64,000 nt of DNA. Origin: Inquilinus limosus_F. GTDB taxonomy: Bacteria; Pseudomonadota; Alphaproteobacteria; DSM-16000; Inquilinaceae. The notes beneath the pieces are model-generated. The model had not been told where the DNA came from. It made no database searches and was given only the letters and a program-made list of their open reading frames with translations. A program made the translations under genes and the position numbers. How positions within the stretch are numbered: the first letter of the stretch is position 1; every line of letters starts with the position of its first letter. Where the stretch lies: assembly GCF_051487185.1 (NCBI RefSeq), contig NZ_JAHVDK010000003.1, positions 283,484-347,483 of the forward strand. The letters run 5' to 3'. This document shows, piece after piece, positions 49,682 to 59,546 of the stretch.

Positions 49682-50506
49682 ATGCGCCTCCTGATCCGCC
49701 ACGAGACCCGCTACCGCTACGACAGCCCGGTCGCCCGCACCCTGCAGACGCTGCGCCTGACGCCTCGGTCGCATGACGGGCAGGAGGTGCTGCGCTGGCG
49801 GGTGGTGCCGCCGGCCGGGGCCAATCTGGCCCCGGGCGAGGATGGCTACGGCAACATCGTCGACATGCTGTCGCTGGAGCGGCCGCACGATTCGCTGACG
49901 CTGCTGGTCGAGGGCGAGGTCGTGACCCGGGACACCAACGGCATCGTCACCGGCGCCGAGGAGCGGTTTCCGCCCGCCTTCTATCTGCGTCCGTCGCCGC
50001 TGGCCCACGCGGACGCCGCCCTGGTCGAGCTGGCGGAGGCGGCGGCCGCGGCCGGGCGCGAGCCGCTGGCCCTGGCCCACGCGCTGATGCTGGCGGTGCG
50101 CGGCCGCATCGCCTTCCGGCCTGGCCAGACCCACGCCGCCACCACTGCGGCGGAGGCGCTGGCGGCCGGCGTCGGCGTATGCCAGGACCACACCCATGTC
50201 TTCCTCGCCTGCGCCCGCCATCTCGGGCTGCCGGCCCGCTATGTCGGGGGTTATCTGCTGATGGCCGACGGCAGCGTCGAGCAGGCGGCCGGCCATGCCT
50301 GGGCCGAGGCTTTCATCGACGGGCTCGGCTGGGTCGGCTTCGACGCCGCCAACGGGGTGTGCCCGACCGAGCACTATGTCCGCGTCGCCGTCGGGCTCGA
50401 CTACCGCGACACCGCGCCGGTCCGCGGCCTGCGCCAGGGCGGCGGCGCCGAGGCGCTGGAGGTCCTGGTCCGCGTCGGCCAGTCCCAGACCCAGGCGCAG
50501 GCCTGA
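49682..50506 (+). CDS. Transglutaminase-like cysteine protease family protein
   Basis: A 274-residue protein. The N-terminal bacterial transglutaminase N domain (RHETRYRYDSPVARTLQTLRLTPR) is followed by the catalytic core. The triad is Cys in AAGVGVCQDHTHVFLACAR, His in GHAWAEAFIDGLGW and Asp in FDAANG. It is cytoplasmic (no signal). It is expected to cleave or transfer on isopeptide-type bonds made by the ATP-grasp partner. It starts 9 bases after the alpha-E stop. Confidence 0.92.
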   Translation: MRLLIRHETRYRYDSPVARTLQTLRLTPRSHDGQEVLRWRVVPPAGANLAPGEDGYGNIVDMLSLERPHDSLTLLVEGEVVTRDTNGIVTGAEERFPPAFYLRPSPLAHADAALVELAEAAAAAGREPLALAHALMLAVRGRIAFRPGQTHAATTAAEALAAGVGVCQDHTHVFLACARHLGLPARYVGGYLLMADGSVEQAAGHAWAEAFIDGLGWVGFDAANGVCPTEHYVRVAVGLDYRDTAPVRGLRQGGGAEALEVLVRVGQSQTQAQA

Positions 50507-50543
50507 CCGCCTTCCCACCCATGACGGCCACGGATCGTCCCGC

Positions 50544-51275
50544 ATGACCTACTGCCTCGGCCTCCTGCTCGAAGAAGGGCTGGTGATGATCGCCGACACC
50601 CGCACCAATGCCGGGGTCGACAACATCTCCACCTTCCGCAAGATGCATGTCTGGGAACGGCCGGACGACCGGGTGCTGGTGCTGCTCACCGCCGGCAATC
50701 TCGCCGTCACCCAATCAGTGGTCGCGGTGCTGTCCGAGGCGGTCGACGTCGGCGACGGGCGCGAGAGCCTGGCCACCGCGCCGTCGATGTTCCGCTGCGC
50801 CGAGCTGGTGGGCGAGGCGGTGCGTGCGGTCTGGAATCGCGACGGCGAGGCGATGCAGCAGCATGCCGGCGGCTTCAACGCCTCCTTCTTGCTCGGCGGC
50901 CAGATCGCCGGGCGCCGCTGCCGGCTGTTCGAGATCTACCAGGCCGGAAACTTCATCGAGGCGACGGCCGACACGCCTTATCTCCAGATCGGCGAGCACA
51001 AATACGGCAAGCCGATTCTCGACCGCGCCGCCCGCTTCGACACGAAGCTGATCGATGGGCTCAAGCTCGGCCTGGTGTCGATGGATTCGACCCTGCGCAG
51101 CAACCTGTCGGTCGGGCTGCCGATCGATGTCGCGCTGTACCGCCGGGATGCCCTGAAGCTGGCCCTGCGCAAGCGGATCGGCGAGGATGACGCCTATTTC
51201 TCCGGGCTGCGGCAGCGCTGGTCGGACGCGCTGCGGCAGGCCTATCAGGCCATCCCGGATCCGGACTGGGCCTAA
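50544..51275 (+). CDS. Proteasome-type protease Anbu
   Basis: A 243-residue Ntn-hydrolase of the Anbu family (ancestral beta subunit). After the initiator methionine, Thr2 is the expected nucleophile (MTYCLGLLLEEGLVMIADTRTNAGVDN), with KMHVWERPDD and SVGLPIDVALYRRDAL as family marks. Anbu forms helical or ring assemblies. It closes the ATP-grasp/alpha-E/transglutaminase cluster, 37 bases after the transglutaminase. Confidence 0.92.
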   Translation: MTYCLGLLLEEGLVMIADTRTNAGVDNISTFRKMHVWERPDDRVLVLLTAGNLAVTQSVVAVLSEAVDVGDGRESLATAPSMFRCAELVGEAVRAVWNRDGEAMQQHAGGFNASFLLGGQIAGRRCRLFEIYQAGNFIEATADTPYLQIGEHKYGKPILDRAARFDTKLIDGLKLGLVSMDSTLRSNLSVGLPIDVALYRRDALKLALRKRIGEDDAYFSGLRQRWSDALRQAYQAIPDPDWA

Positions 51276-51436
51276 CCCGCGGGTTATACGGGGGCTGACC
51301 AAGCGACTCGAAGCGGTTAGTATTTAGCAGGTTTCAAGGTTGAAATTGCCGGGAGCCTGCACCACCCTTGCGGTGTTGTATCGGCGTAACGCCGTGTCCA
51401 CGGAACGACCGATAATGATAAAGAGGAGACAGTGCC

Positions 51437-51712
51437 ATGCGCATCGCGCTTCGTAGAACCGCCCTGCTTTCCGGTTTCGCTGCGCTCCTGGCGCTTGGTG
51501 CCTGCGCCGAGCCGCGGCCGGCGGTGGTGGAAGGCGGAACCCCGCCGGCACCGGCCCAGCTGCCCGCCAATGTCCCGCCGGGCTCGACGCTCGAGAGTTC
51601 CAGCACCGTGGTGGAGGGCGGGCGGGTCGTGAACCGCTACGTCTACCGCGCCCCGAACCAGCTGCTGACCAACGGTCCGCAGTGCACCAAGGGCGACCCG
51701 CAGTGCCCGTGA
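51437..51712 (+). CDS. Small lipoprotein of unknown function
   Basis: A 91-residue protein with a signal and lipobox ALLALGAC (lipidated cysteine at 23). The mature part is Pro/Gly-rich and ends in a two-cysteine tail (PQCTKGDPQCP). A strong AAAGAGGAGACAG ribosome site precedes the ATG. A terminator follows directly, so it is a single-gene unit. No family is recognised. Confidence 0.8.
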   Translation: MRIALRRTALLSGFAALLALGACAEPRPAVVEGGTPPAPAQLPANVPPGSTLESSSTVVEGGRVVNRYVYRAPNQLLTNGPQCTKGDPQCP

Positions 51713-51746
51713 TCGGCACGGCAATCTGAAGGAATGGGAAAGCGGC

Positions 51747-51776
51747 AAAAAAGGGGGCTTCGGCCCCCTTTCTTGT
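51747..51776 (+). terminator. Rho-independent terminator after the small lipoprotein
   Basis: The stem AAGGGGGC / GCCCCCTT (51751-51758 and 51763-51770) has a TTCG loop and is followed by TTTCTT. The A-run before it would let it work on the other strand as well. Confidence 0.93.
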
Positions 51777-51882
51777 TGGAGTGCGTGGTCCGGCGTCGCC
51801 TTGGCAACAATCTTTCTGCCCTTGCCCGGATTCCTCCATCCCGGCATGGTGCGCGGCACCGTTGGCTTGAGCTGGAGCGCCC

Positions 51883-53490
<1,608 letters not shown>

Positions 53491-53495
53491 GGGGA

Positions 53496-53789
53496 ATGAT
53501 TCAGACCAACTTCTTCGAATGGCTTGGCGAGACGCTGGGCGGGGTGATCGGCTTCATCATTCGTGCGATCCGGGCGGTGGTCGACGGCCTCGGCAGCGCC
53601 GTCGACGACTTCCTCGACGGCATGGCCCGCGCGATCGGGATGAACAGCTCGATCTTCTCCTTCGCGCTGCTGATCTTGGGCCTGTTTCTGCTCTACAGTT
53701 CCGTCCGCTCCTTCATCGCCCGCTCGATCGTGGCGGGGATCGTCTGGGCGGTGCTGGGGCTGATGGTGCTGAGCTGGGTGGTGCGATGA
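53496..53789 (+). CDS. Small two-helix membrane protein inside the liu operon
   Basis: A 97-residue protein. An amphipathic N-terminal region (MIQTNFFEWLGETLGGVIGF) is followed by a glycine/aspartate-rich loop and two hydrophobic helices (FSFALLILGLFLLYSSV, IVAGIVWAVLGLMVLSWVV). It begins 5 bases after liuB with GAGGGGA and its stop overlaps liuC by ATGA, so it is translated with the pathway enzymes. It matches no family I know, and a role in leucine catabolism is only inferred from its place. Confidence 0.75.
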   Translation: MIQTNFFEWLGETLGGVIGFIIRAIRAVVDGLGSAVDDFLDGMARAIGMNSSIFSFALLILGLFLLYSSVRSFIARSIVAGIVWAVLGLMVLSWVVR

Positions 53790-54562
53790 GCGCGGTCCGG
53801 ATCGAGATCGAAGATGGCGTCGGCACGGTCGTGATGGACCGGCCGGACCGACACAACGCCTTCGACGAGCACGTCATCGCCGACCTGACCGCGGCCTTCG
53901 CCAGGCTCGGCGCGGAGGATGCGGTGCGCGCGGTGGTGCTGCGCGGGGCGGGCAAGAGCTTCTCGGCCGGGGCCGATCTCGACTGGATGCGACGCATGGC
54001 GGCCTATGATGAGGCCGCCAACCTGGCCGACGCGCGGGCGCTTGCGGCGCTGATGCGCACCATCGACACGCTGCCCAAGCCGACGGTCGCCCTGGTCCAT
54101 GGCGCGGCCTATGGCGGCGGGGTCGGCCTCGTCGCCTGCTGCGACATCGCCGTCGCCACGGAGGCTGCCAGCTTCTCGCTGTCCGAGGTCAAACTCGGCC
54201 TGATCCCGGCGGTGATCAGCCCCTATGTCGTGCGCGCCATCGGCGCCCGCGCCGCCCGCCGCTATTTCCTGACAGCCGAGCGTTTCGACGCGGTCGAGGC
54301 CCGGCGCCTCGGACTGGTGCACGAGCTGGTGGCGGGAGACGGGCTGGAGGAAGCGGCGCGGCGCATCCTGGCGGCGCTGCGCGGCAACGGCCCGGCGGCG
54401 GTCCGGGCGGCGAAGGATCTGGTCGCCGCAGTCGCCGGCCGGCCGCCGGCCGAGGTCGAGGAGGACTGCGCCCGCCGCATCGCCGCGATCCGCGCCGGCG
54501 AAGAGGGCAGGGAAGGCGTCGCCGCCTTCCTGGAGAAGCGCAAGCCGGCTTGGCTGGGCTGA
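53786..54562 (+). CDS. liuC: Methylglutaconyl-CoA hydratase (enoyl-CoA hydratase family)
   Basis: A 258-residue crotonase-fold enzyme with AGKSFSAGADLDWMRRMAAYDEAAN, HGAAYGGGVGLVACCDIAVA and FSLSEVKLGLIPAVISPYVV. ADLDWM is typical of the liuC branch that hydrates 3-methylglutaconyl-CoA to HMG-CoA. It overlaps the small membrane protein gene by ATGA and is the last gene of this block; the convergent membrane protein begins after its stop. Confidence 0.9.
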   Translation: MSAVRIEIEDGVGTVVMDRPDRHNAFDEHVIADLTAAFARLGAEDAVRAVVLRGAGKSFSAGADLDWMRRMAAYDEAANLADARALAALMRTIDTLPKPTVALVHGAAYGGGVGLVACCDIAVATEAASFSLSEVKLGLIPAVISPYVVRAIGARAARRYFLTAERFDAVEARRLGLVHELVAGDGLEEAARRILAALRGNGPAAVRAAKDLVAAVAGRPPAEVEEDCARRIAAIRAGEEGREGVAAFLEKRKPAWLG

Positions 54563-54940
54563 TCAGCCCGCCGGCGCGGACCGGGCCCGCAGGACGTTCA
54601 CCAGGAACAGCAGCATCGAGGCGAGTGTCAGCAGCGAGCCGATGATGGCCAGGGTTTCCTGCTGCCGGGTCACGGCCAGATAGATGCCGAGCGGCAGCAG
54701 GATGGCGCCGGCGGCCGCGATCCAGAAATGCAGCACGCTCAGCCCGCCGGCCTTGGCAAGCCCCAGCCGGTAGCCGGCGCCGAACAGCGCGAGCGACACC
54801 CAGCCGACGAGATTGATGTGGGTGTGCACCGGCACGAGCTGGAAGTCGTGGGCGATGCCCATCTGGATTCCCATCAGCATGCCGATCAGCCCCAGCAGCA
54901 CGGCCAGGGTGAAGAACGCTTTGTCGATATTCCGCATCAT
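54563..54940 (-). CDS. Small membrane protein resembling a heme-copper oxidase subunit I fragment
   Basis: A 125-residue protein with four helices. VHTHINLVGWVSLALFGAGYR looks like a histidine-bearing helix of cytochrome oxidase subunit I. A group of short stand-alone cbb3-subunit-I-like proteins is known, of uncharacterised function. The ATG at 54940 follows GAGGGAAG; a second ATG is the next codon. Which hemes or partners it binds is unknown. Confidence 0.72.
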   Translation of the reverse strand: MMRNIDKAFFTLAVLLGLIGMLMGIQMGIAHDFQLVPVHTHINLVGWVSLALFGAGYRLGLAKAGGLSVLHFWIAAAGAILLPLGIYLAVTRQQETLAIIGSLLTLASMLLFLVNVLRARSAPAG

Positions 54941-55146
54941 CTTCCCTCGACGATCGACGCCGGCCATGTCGCAGTGCTCGGCCGGTCTGCCGCGCCGGAG
55001 GATGCGCCGAATCGTACTGGCCGACCTGTTACGGACGGCACAGGGCGATCTCGGCGCATCCCCGTCCCCTTGCGCGCTCCCAGTCTCGCCGGATCGCGGT
55101 GCCGCCGCACTCCCCTAGGATTAGGGGATGTCCAGGCCTCTTCGAC

Positions 55147-55890
55147 TTACCCCGCCAGGCGATCCATCTGCTCCTGCAGCCGGCGCGCGTAGTCGTCCGC
55201 CAGCGCGTTCAGGGCGGCAGCACCGTCACCGTGGAAGGATGAGCCGTGCATGATCGCGAGCGTGCGCGGGGACAGCCCGGCCAGCCGCCGGATCGTCGGC
55301 GCCGTCATCGGCGTCAGGGCGCTGAAGCCGAACATGTCCTCCGCGGCCCGGGCCGGGCCGACGACGTCGTCCTCGGTCAAGGCGGGGCCGTTGCCGACAT
55401 GGGTGAACAGGTCGCCGCACAGCAGCGTCCCGGTGGTCTCGTCGTACAGGACCCCGGCATCCCAACCATGCGGAATTTGCGGCGTGTCCAGGTAGCGCAG
55501 CCGCTTGCCGCCGAAATCGAAGACCTCGCCGTCGGCCAGCGGCCGCGGCGGCCGGTCGGCCATGTCGGTGATCGACACCATGCAGCCGATTCTGCCGTGC
55601 ACCACTTGCGCCTGCGGTGCGGCCGCCAGCCATTCGTTCATGGCGCCGCACTCGTCGGCCTCGACATGGCCGAAGCCGATCCAGCGCAACCGGTCGACCG
55701 GCATCAGCCGGGCGACAGCGGCCGCGACGGCCGGGAACATCCGCCGCAGGCCGCAATGGAACAACAGCGGCTCCTCGGCCCTGATCAGGAACTGGTTGAA
55801 GGTGAAGCCGGCCGGCGGCGCGACCTCCGGCACATAGGTCGACAGCCGATAGATGCCGTCGGCGATCTCGTCGATCCTGGTCTCGCTCAT
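55147..55890 (-). CDS. MBL-fold di-iron (flavodiiron-like ODP) hydrolase/reductase
   Basis: A 247-residue metallo-beta-lactamase-fold protein. The H-x-E-x-D signature appears as FGHVEADECG, in the place where flavodiiron proteins have HxExDH. The rest (VHGRIG, TPQIPHGWDAGVLYDETTGTLLCGDLFTHVG, MHGSSFHGDG) follows the ODP subgroup. There is no flavodoxin domain. The last ligand histidine of the motif is replaced by Glu-Cys, so metal binding may be altered. The ATG at 55890 follows GGGAGGACCG. Confidence 0.85.
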   Translation of the reverse strand: MSETRIDEIADGIYRLSTYVPEVAPPAGFTFNQFLIRAEEPLLFHCGLRRMFPAVAAAVARLMPVDRLRWIGFGHVEADECGAMNEWLAAAPQAQVVHGRIGCMVSITDMADRPPRPLADGEVFDFGGKRLRYLDTPQIPHGWDAGVLYDETTGTLLCGDLFTHVGNGPALTEDDVVGPARAAEDMFGFSALTPMTAPTIRRLAGLSPRTLAIMHGSSFHGDGAAALNALADDYARRLQEQMDRLAG

Positions 55891-56005
55891 CGGTCCTCCC
55901 TGGATCGGGTCGGGGGGCCCGTTCATCGCGGTTTTTGCCCCGACACCCTTGTGACGGCGAAGCTGGTCACCACTGTATCAGGTGCGCCGATGATGCGTCT
56001 GCGGA

Positions 56006-58027
56006 TCACTCCGCCCAATGCCCGTACAGGTTCGGCATCAGCCCCGCCAGGGCGCTGAAGCGCGCCCAGGACTTCGCCTCCTTGCGGGTCCAGCCGGTTT
56101 CGGCGATGGCCGAAAGCCTGGGGAAGACCAGGCGGTCGAAGACCCCGCGGTCGGTCATCGGCTCGGACCAGATGCAGGCCTGGACGCCCAGGAAGTGCTT
56201 CAACTGGGCTTCGGTCCAGCCCTCGACGGGATCGAACTCATAGGTCTCCTGCGGGCCCGACCAGCCGGCCCAGCCGGCGCCCGGCTCGGACCAGGCGGTG
56301 CTCTGCGACATGTCGAGGTAATAGCGCTGCCCGGGCGAGACGACGATGTCGTAGCCGCGGCCGGCGAGCTCGGCGCTGACCTCGACCGAGCGCCAGCCGA
56401 CGAGATAGCTCCTGTCCTTCTCGATCACGTCGCCATGCGCCGCCTCCTCCCAACCGCCGGTGACGACATCGCGCGAGGCGAGGAAGCGCTGGACGCGCCG
56501 CAGGAACTCCGCCTGCAGCATCGCGGTGGCCGACCCTTCGATGGCGTCGGCGCCATGCCGGTTGCCGATCGTGTCGACCAGCCGCGCATGCTGCTCGGCC
56601 AGCGCCGCGCCGCCGATCCGCTTCAGGCGATCGAGCGCCAGCGGCGAGCCCGACCAGGCGGCCAGCGGCACCTCGTCCGCGCCGACATGGATGATCCGGG
56701 ACGGGAACAGCGCGATCAGCTCGTCGAAGACGGTTTCAACGAATGTGTAGACCGGCTCGTGGGCCGGGTTCAGGCAGTTGTTGGGGAAGCCCTGCACCGA
56801 TTGATATTCGCCGTGCTCGCCCGGGTCGCGGAGACGCGGCAGCGACTGCAGCACGGCGTAGCAGTGGCCGGGGATGTCGATCTCCGGCACCACGGTGATG
56901 CCGAGGCGGTCGGCCAGGGCGACGAGGTCGCGGATCGCCGGCTTGGTGTAGAAGCCGCCCTGCGGCTCGGGCCCGGAGCCGAGCAGCGGCGGCAGTGCCA
57001 GCCCGTGGCCGCGCCAGGCACCGATCCGCGTCAGCTCCGGATAGGCGTCAATCTCGACGCGCCAGGCCTCGTCGTCCGACAGGTGCCAGTGGAAGCGGTT
57101 CATCTTGCTCCAGGCCAAGAGGCGCAGGAACCGGGCGACTTCGGCCGAGGAATAGAACTGGCGCGCGACGTCGAGATGCGACCCGCGCCAGCCATGGGCC
57201 GGGGAATCCGTGATCTCGCCGCTCTCGGGGAACAGGAAGGTCTCGGGGTGAAGCCTGGCGCCGCGCCAGATCTGGCCGAGCGTGATCAGGCCGTAGAGCA
57301 GGCCGGTGCGGGTGGCGGCCCGCACGGCGATGCCAGTCCTGGCGAAGGCAATGCGGTACGCCTCGGGGCCGAAGCCCGGCTCGGTCGCGAGGTCGACGCT
57401 CAGCCCACCCTCCGCCTCCAGGCGCATGATGCCCTCGGCGGGGAAGAGCGAGCCGGTCAGCTCGGCAAAGGCGGCCACGGCCTGTTCGGCCTCCGCGCCT
57501 TTTCCCTTCGGCGCAAGGCCGGCAGGAACCGCGCGGCGGCCGCCGATCTCGACTCGTGCCGGCCAAGGGATGACGGCGATCGGAACCGGCGTCGAGGCCG
57601 GAACCGGGAAGCGCTCGGTGCCCCGCTTCAGCGGCGCGTTGTCGGAAGCCGAACGCGTCGGGGAGACGGCGACCGGCGCGGTCGAACCGTCCGGCAGAAC
57701 GATATAGGCGGTGGTGGCGCCGTCGCTCCAGTGGCGCAGCGGATAACTCAGCCCCCGCGCGGTCACGGTCCAGCTGGCGCCGGGGGCGAACTCGGTGCCG
57801 GGCCCGGGCGCGAATTCGGAGTGATTGGACAGCCGGGCGGTCAGCGCGCCGCCCTCGATGGTCGCGGCTGGGTCGATCCGGGCGGGGCCGCTGACGCAGA
57901 GTCTGAAGCCCGACACCGGCCTGTCCGACTGGTTGGTCAGACGCAGGGAATAGCTCAGGGGCTCCTCGCCCTCGGCGGGCTTCCAGAAGGTCTCGAGACG
58001 GAAGGGGGAGCACGGCGAGGACGTCAT
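56006..58027 (-). CDS. Beta-N-acetylhexosaminidase (GH20)
   Basis: A 673-residue enzyme. An N-terminal galactose-binding-like region (1-150) and a GH20b domain (about 155-260) precede the GH20 catalytic barrel. The barrel includes GWRGSHLDVARQFYSS, WSKMNRFHWHLSDDEAWRVEI, EIDIPGHCYA and the catalytic Asp-Glu pair in IIHVGADEVP, with W in YLVGWRS and TAWSEPG at the pocket. It releases terminal GlcNAc/GalNAc. There is no signal peptide, so it probably acts on imported chitooligosaccharides or muropeptides in the cytoplasm. A dre-like operator lies 81 bases upstream of its start. Confidence 0.92.
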   Translation of the reverse strand: MTSSPCSPFRLETFWKPAEGEEPLSYSLRLTNQSDRPVSGFRLCVSGPARIDPAATIEGGALTARLSNHSEFAPGPGTEFAPGASWTVTARGLSYPLRHWSDGATTAYIVLPDGSTAPVAVSPTRSASDNAPLKRGTERFPVPASTPVPIAVIPWPARVEIGGRRAVPAGLAPKGKGAEAEQAVAAFAELTGSLFPAEGIMRLEAEGGLSVDLATEPGFGPEAYRIAFARTGIAVRAATRTGLLYGLITLGQIWRGARLHPETFLFPESGEITDSPAHGWRGSHLDVARQFYSSAEVARFLRLLAWSKMNRFHWHLSDDEAWRVEIDAYPELTRIGAWRGHGLALPPLLGSGPEPQGGFYTKPAIRDLVALADRLGITVVPEIDIPGHCYAVLQSLPRLRDPGEHGEYQSVQGFPNNCLNPAHEPVYTFVETVFDELIALFPSRIIHVGADEVPLAAWSGSPLALDRLKRIGGAALAEQHARLVDTIGNRHGADAIEGSATAMLQAEFLRRVQRFLASRDVVTGGWEEAAHGDVIEKDRSYLVGWRSVEVSAELAGRGYDIVVSPGQRYYLDMSQSTAWSEPGAGWAGWSGPQETYEFDPVEGWTEAQLKHFLGVQACIWSEPMTDRGVFDRLVFPRLSAIAETGWTRKEAKSWARFSALAGLMPNLYGHWAE

Positions 58028-58107
58028 CGGGTAGGCCTTTGCGGTTGGCGGGGACGACGGGCTGTCTGCTGTGCCGCATGCTGCCCATGGCGGCAGGCAG
58101 GTGGCAA

Positions 58108-58119
58108 TGGTCTATACCA
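58108..58119. promoter_or_regulatory. DasR/NagQ-type operator (dre-like)
   Basis: TGGTCTATACCA matches the DasR responsive-element core TGGTCTAGACCA at 11 of 12 bases. Read on the other strand it is TGGTATAGACCA. GntR/HutC regulators of N-acetylglucosamine use (DasR, NagR/YvoA, NagQ) bind such sites. It lies between the hexosaminidase and the D-amino-acid dehydrogenase, so it may control both. Confidence 0.6.
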
Positions 58120-58217
58120 CGAGGCAGCCTGGTCGGCGCTCAACTCCAAACCCCGTCCAGATGTGGTATGCGGAATCGGGGCCGGCCGGACGGCAGGGCC
58201 AGAAAGGCAGTCGAACC

Positions 58218-59462
58218 GTGATCAGAAGCGATGTCGCCGTCCTCGGGGCCGGAATCGTCGGGGTCTCGACCGCCCTCCATCTGCAGGCCCGCGGCCGGTC
58301 GGTGGTGCTGGTCGACCGCCGCGGCCCGGGCGAGGAGACCAGCCACGGCAATGCCGGGTTGATCGAGCGTGCCAGCGTCGTGCCTTATGCCTTCCCGCGG
58401 TCGCTGCTCGACCTGCTGCGCTACGCCTCGAACCGGCGGATCGACGCCCGCTACCATTGGGTCTTCCTGCCGCGGATCGCACCCTGGCTGTTCCAGTACT
58501 GGCGCCATTCCTCACCGGCGCGCCTGGCCGAGGCGGCGCGGGCGATGCTGCCGCTGATCGAGCGCTGCCTGGACGAACACCGGCCGCTGCTGGAACAGGC
58601 CGGCATCACCCATCTGGCGCGCGAGACCGGCTGGCTCACCGTCTACCGCACCGCCCGCGGCCTGGCGGCCGGCGCGGCGGAGACGGCCACCGCCGCCGCC
58701 CATGGCCTCAACTTCGGCGTGCTCGACCCGGCGCAGATCCGGGCGCTGGAGCCGCATCTGGCGGAGGGGCTGGCCGGCGGCGTGCACTGGCAGGACCCGG
58801 TCTCGGTGTCCGATCCCGGCGCCGTCACCAAGGGCTATGCCGATCTGTTCCTGCGCCGCGGCGGTCGCCTGCTGCAGGCCGACGCCAGGTCGCTGCAGCC
58901 GGCGGAGGGCGGCGGCTGGAGCCTGCAGGGGCCGGACGGCCCGGTGCTGGCGCGCGACGCGGTGGTGGCGCTCGGCCCCTGGTCGCTCGACCTGATCCGG
59001 CCGCTCGGCTATCGCCTGCCGCTCGCGGTCAAGCGCGGCTACCACATGCATTACCGGGCGCGCGGCAATGCCGTGCTGCACCGCCCGGTGCTGGACGAGG
59101 AGCGGGGTTACCTGCTGACGCCGATGGCGCGCGGCCTGCGCCTGACCACAGGGGTCGAGATGGGCCCCCGCGACGCGCCGCCGACGCCGGTGCAGCTCGA
59201 GGTGGCCGAGGCCGCGGCACGCACCCTGTTCCCGCTGGACGGCCGGGTCGATGACCGGCCCTGGATGGGCGCCCGGCCCTGCCTGCCCGACATGCGGCCG
59301 GTGATCGGCCCGGCGCCGCGGCATCGCGGCCTGTGGTTCGCCTTCGGCCACGCCCATCACGGCTTCACCCTGGGGCCGGTCACCGGCCGGCTGCTGGCCG
59401 AGATGCTGACCGGCGGCGAGACCGTGGTCGACCCGTCGCCCTACCGCACCGACCGGTTCTGA
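58218..59462 (+). CDS. FAD-dependent D-amino acid dehydrogenase-like oxidoreductase
   Basis: A 414-residue DadA-like flavoprotein. The ADP-binding loop is at the very start (VAVLGAGIVGVSTALHLQARG). HGNAGLIERASVVPYAFP is followed by a substrate domain, and WMGARPCLPDMRPVIGPAP plus LWFAFGHAHHGFTLGPVTG are typical of the DadA group. It would oxidise D-amino acids (perhaps from peptidoglycan recycling) and pass electrons to quinone. The GTG at 58218 gives the normal N-terminus. Its neighbour GH20 and the shared operator suggest joint use in cell-wall amino sugar and peptide recycling, which is inference. Confidence 0.86.
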   Translation: MIRSDVAVLGAGIVGVSTALHLQARGRSVVLVDRRGPGEETSHGNAGLIERASVVPYAFPRSLLDLLRYASNRRIDARYHWVFLPRIAPWLFQYWRHSSPARLAEAARAMLPLIERCLDEHRPLLEQAGITHLARETGWLTVYRTARGLAAGAAETATAAAHGLNFGVLDPAQIRALEPHLAEGLAGGVHWQDPVSVSDPGAVTKGYADLFLRRGGRLLQADARSLQPAEGGGWSLQGPDGPVLARDAVVALGPWSLDLIRPLGYRLPLAVKRGYHMHYRARGNAVLHRPVLDEERGYLLTPMARGLRLTTGVEMGPRDAPPTPVQLEVAEAAARTLFPLDGRVDDRPWMGARPCLPDMRPVIGPAPRHRGLWFAFGHAHHGFTLGPVTGRLLAEMLTGGETVVDPSPYRTDRF

Positions 59463-59546
59463 CGGCGGGGCGGCCATGCGCCCGCCGCGGTGGAGCATGG
59501 CGGGGAACGGCCTAGGATCGCGCTTGTCGACAGATTCGAGGACCCC

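Noticed and set aside
56018..59254. A 1078-codon open frame on the plus strand
   Set aside because: It runs antisense to the GH20 gene and then out of frame through the dehydrogenase; it has no domain or ribosome site.
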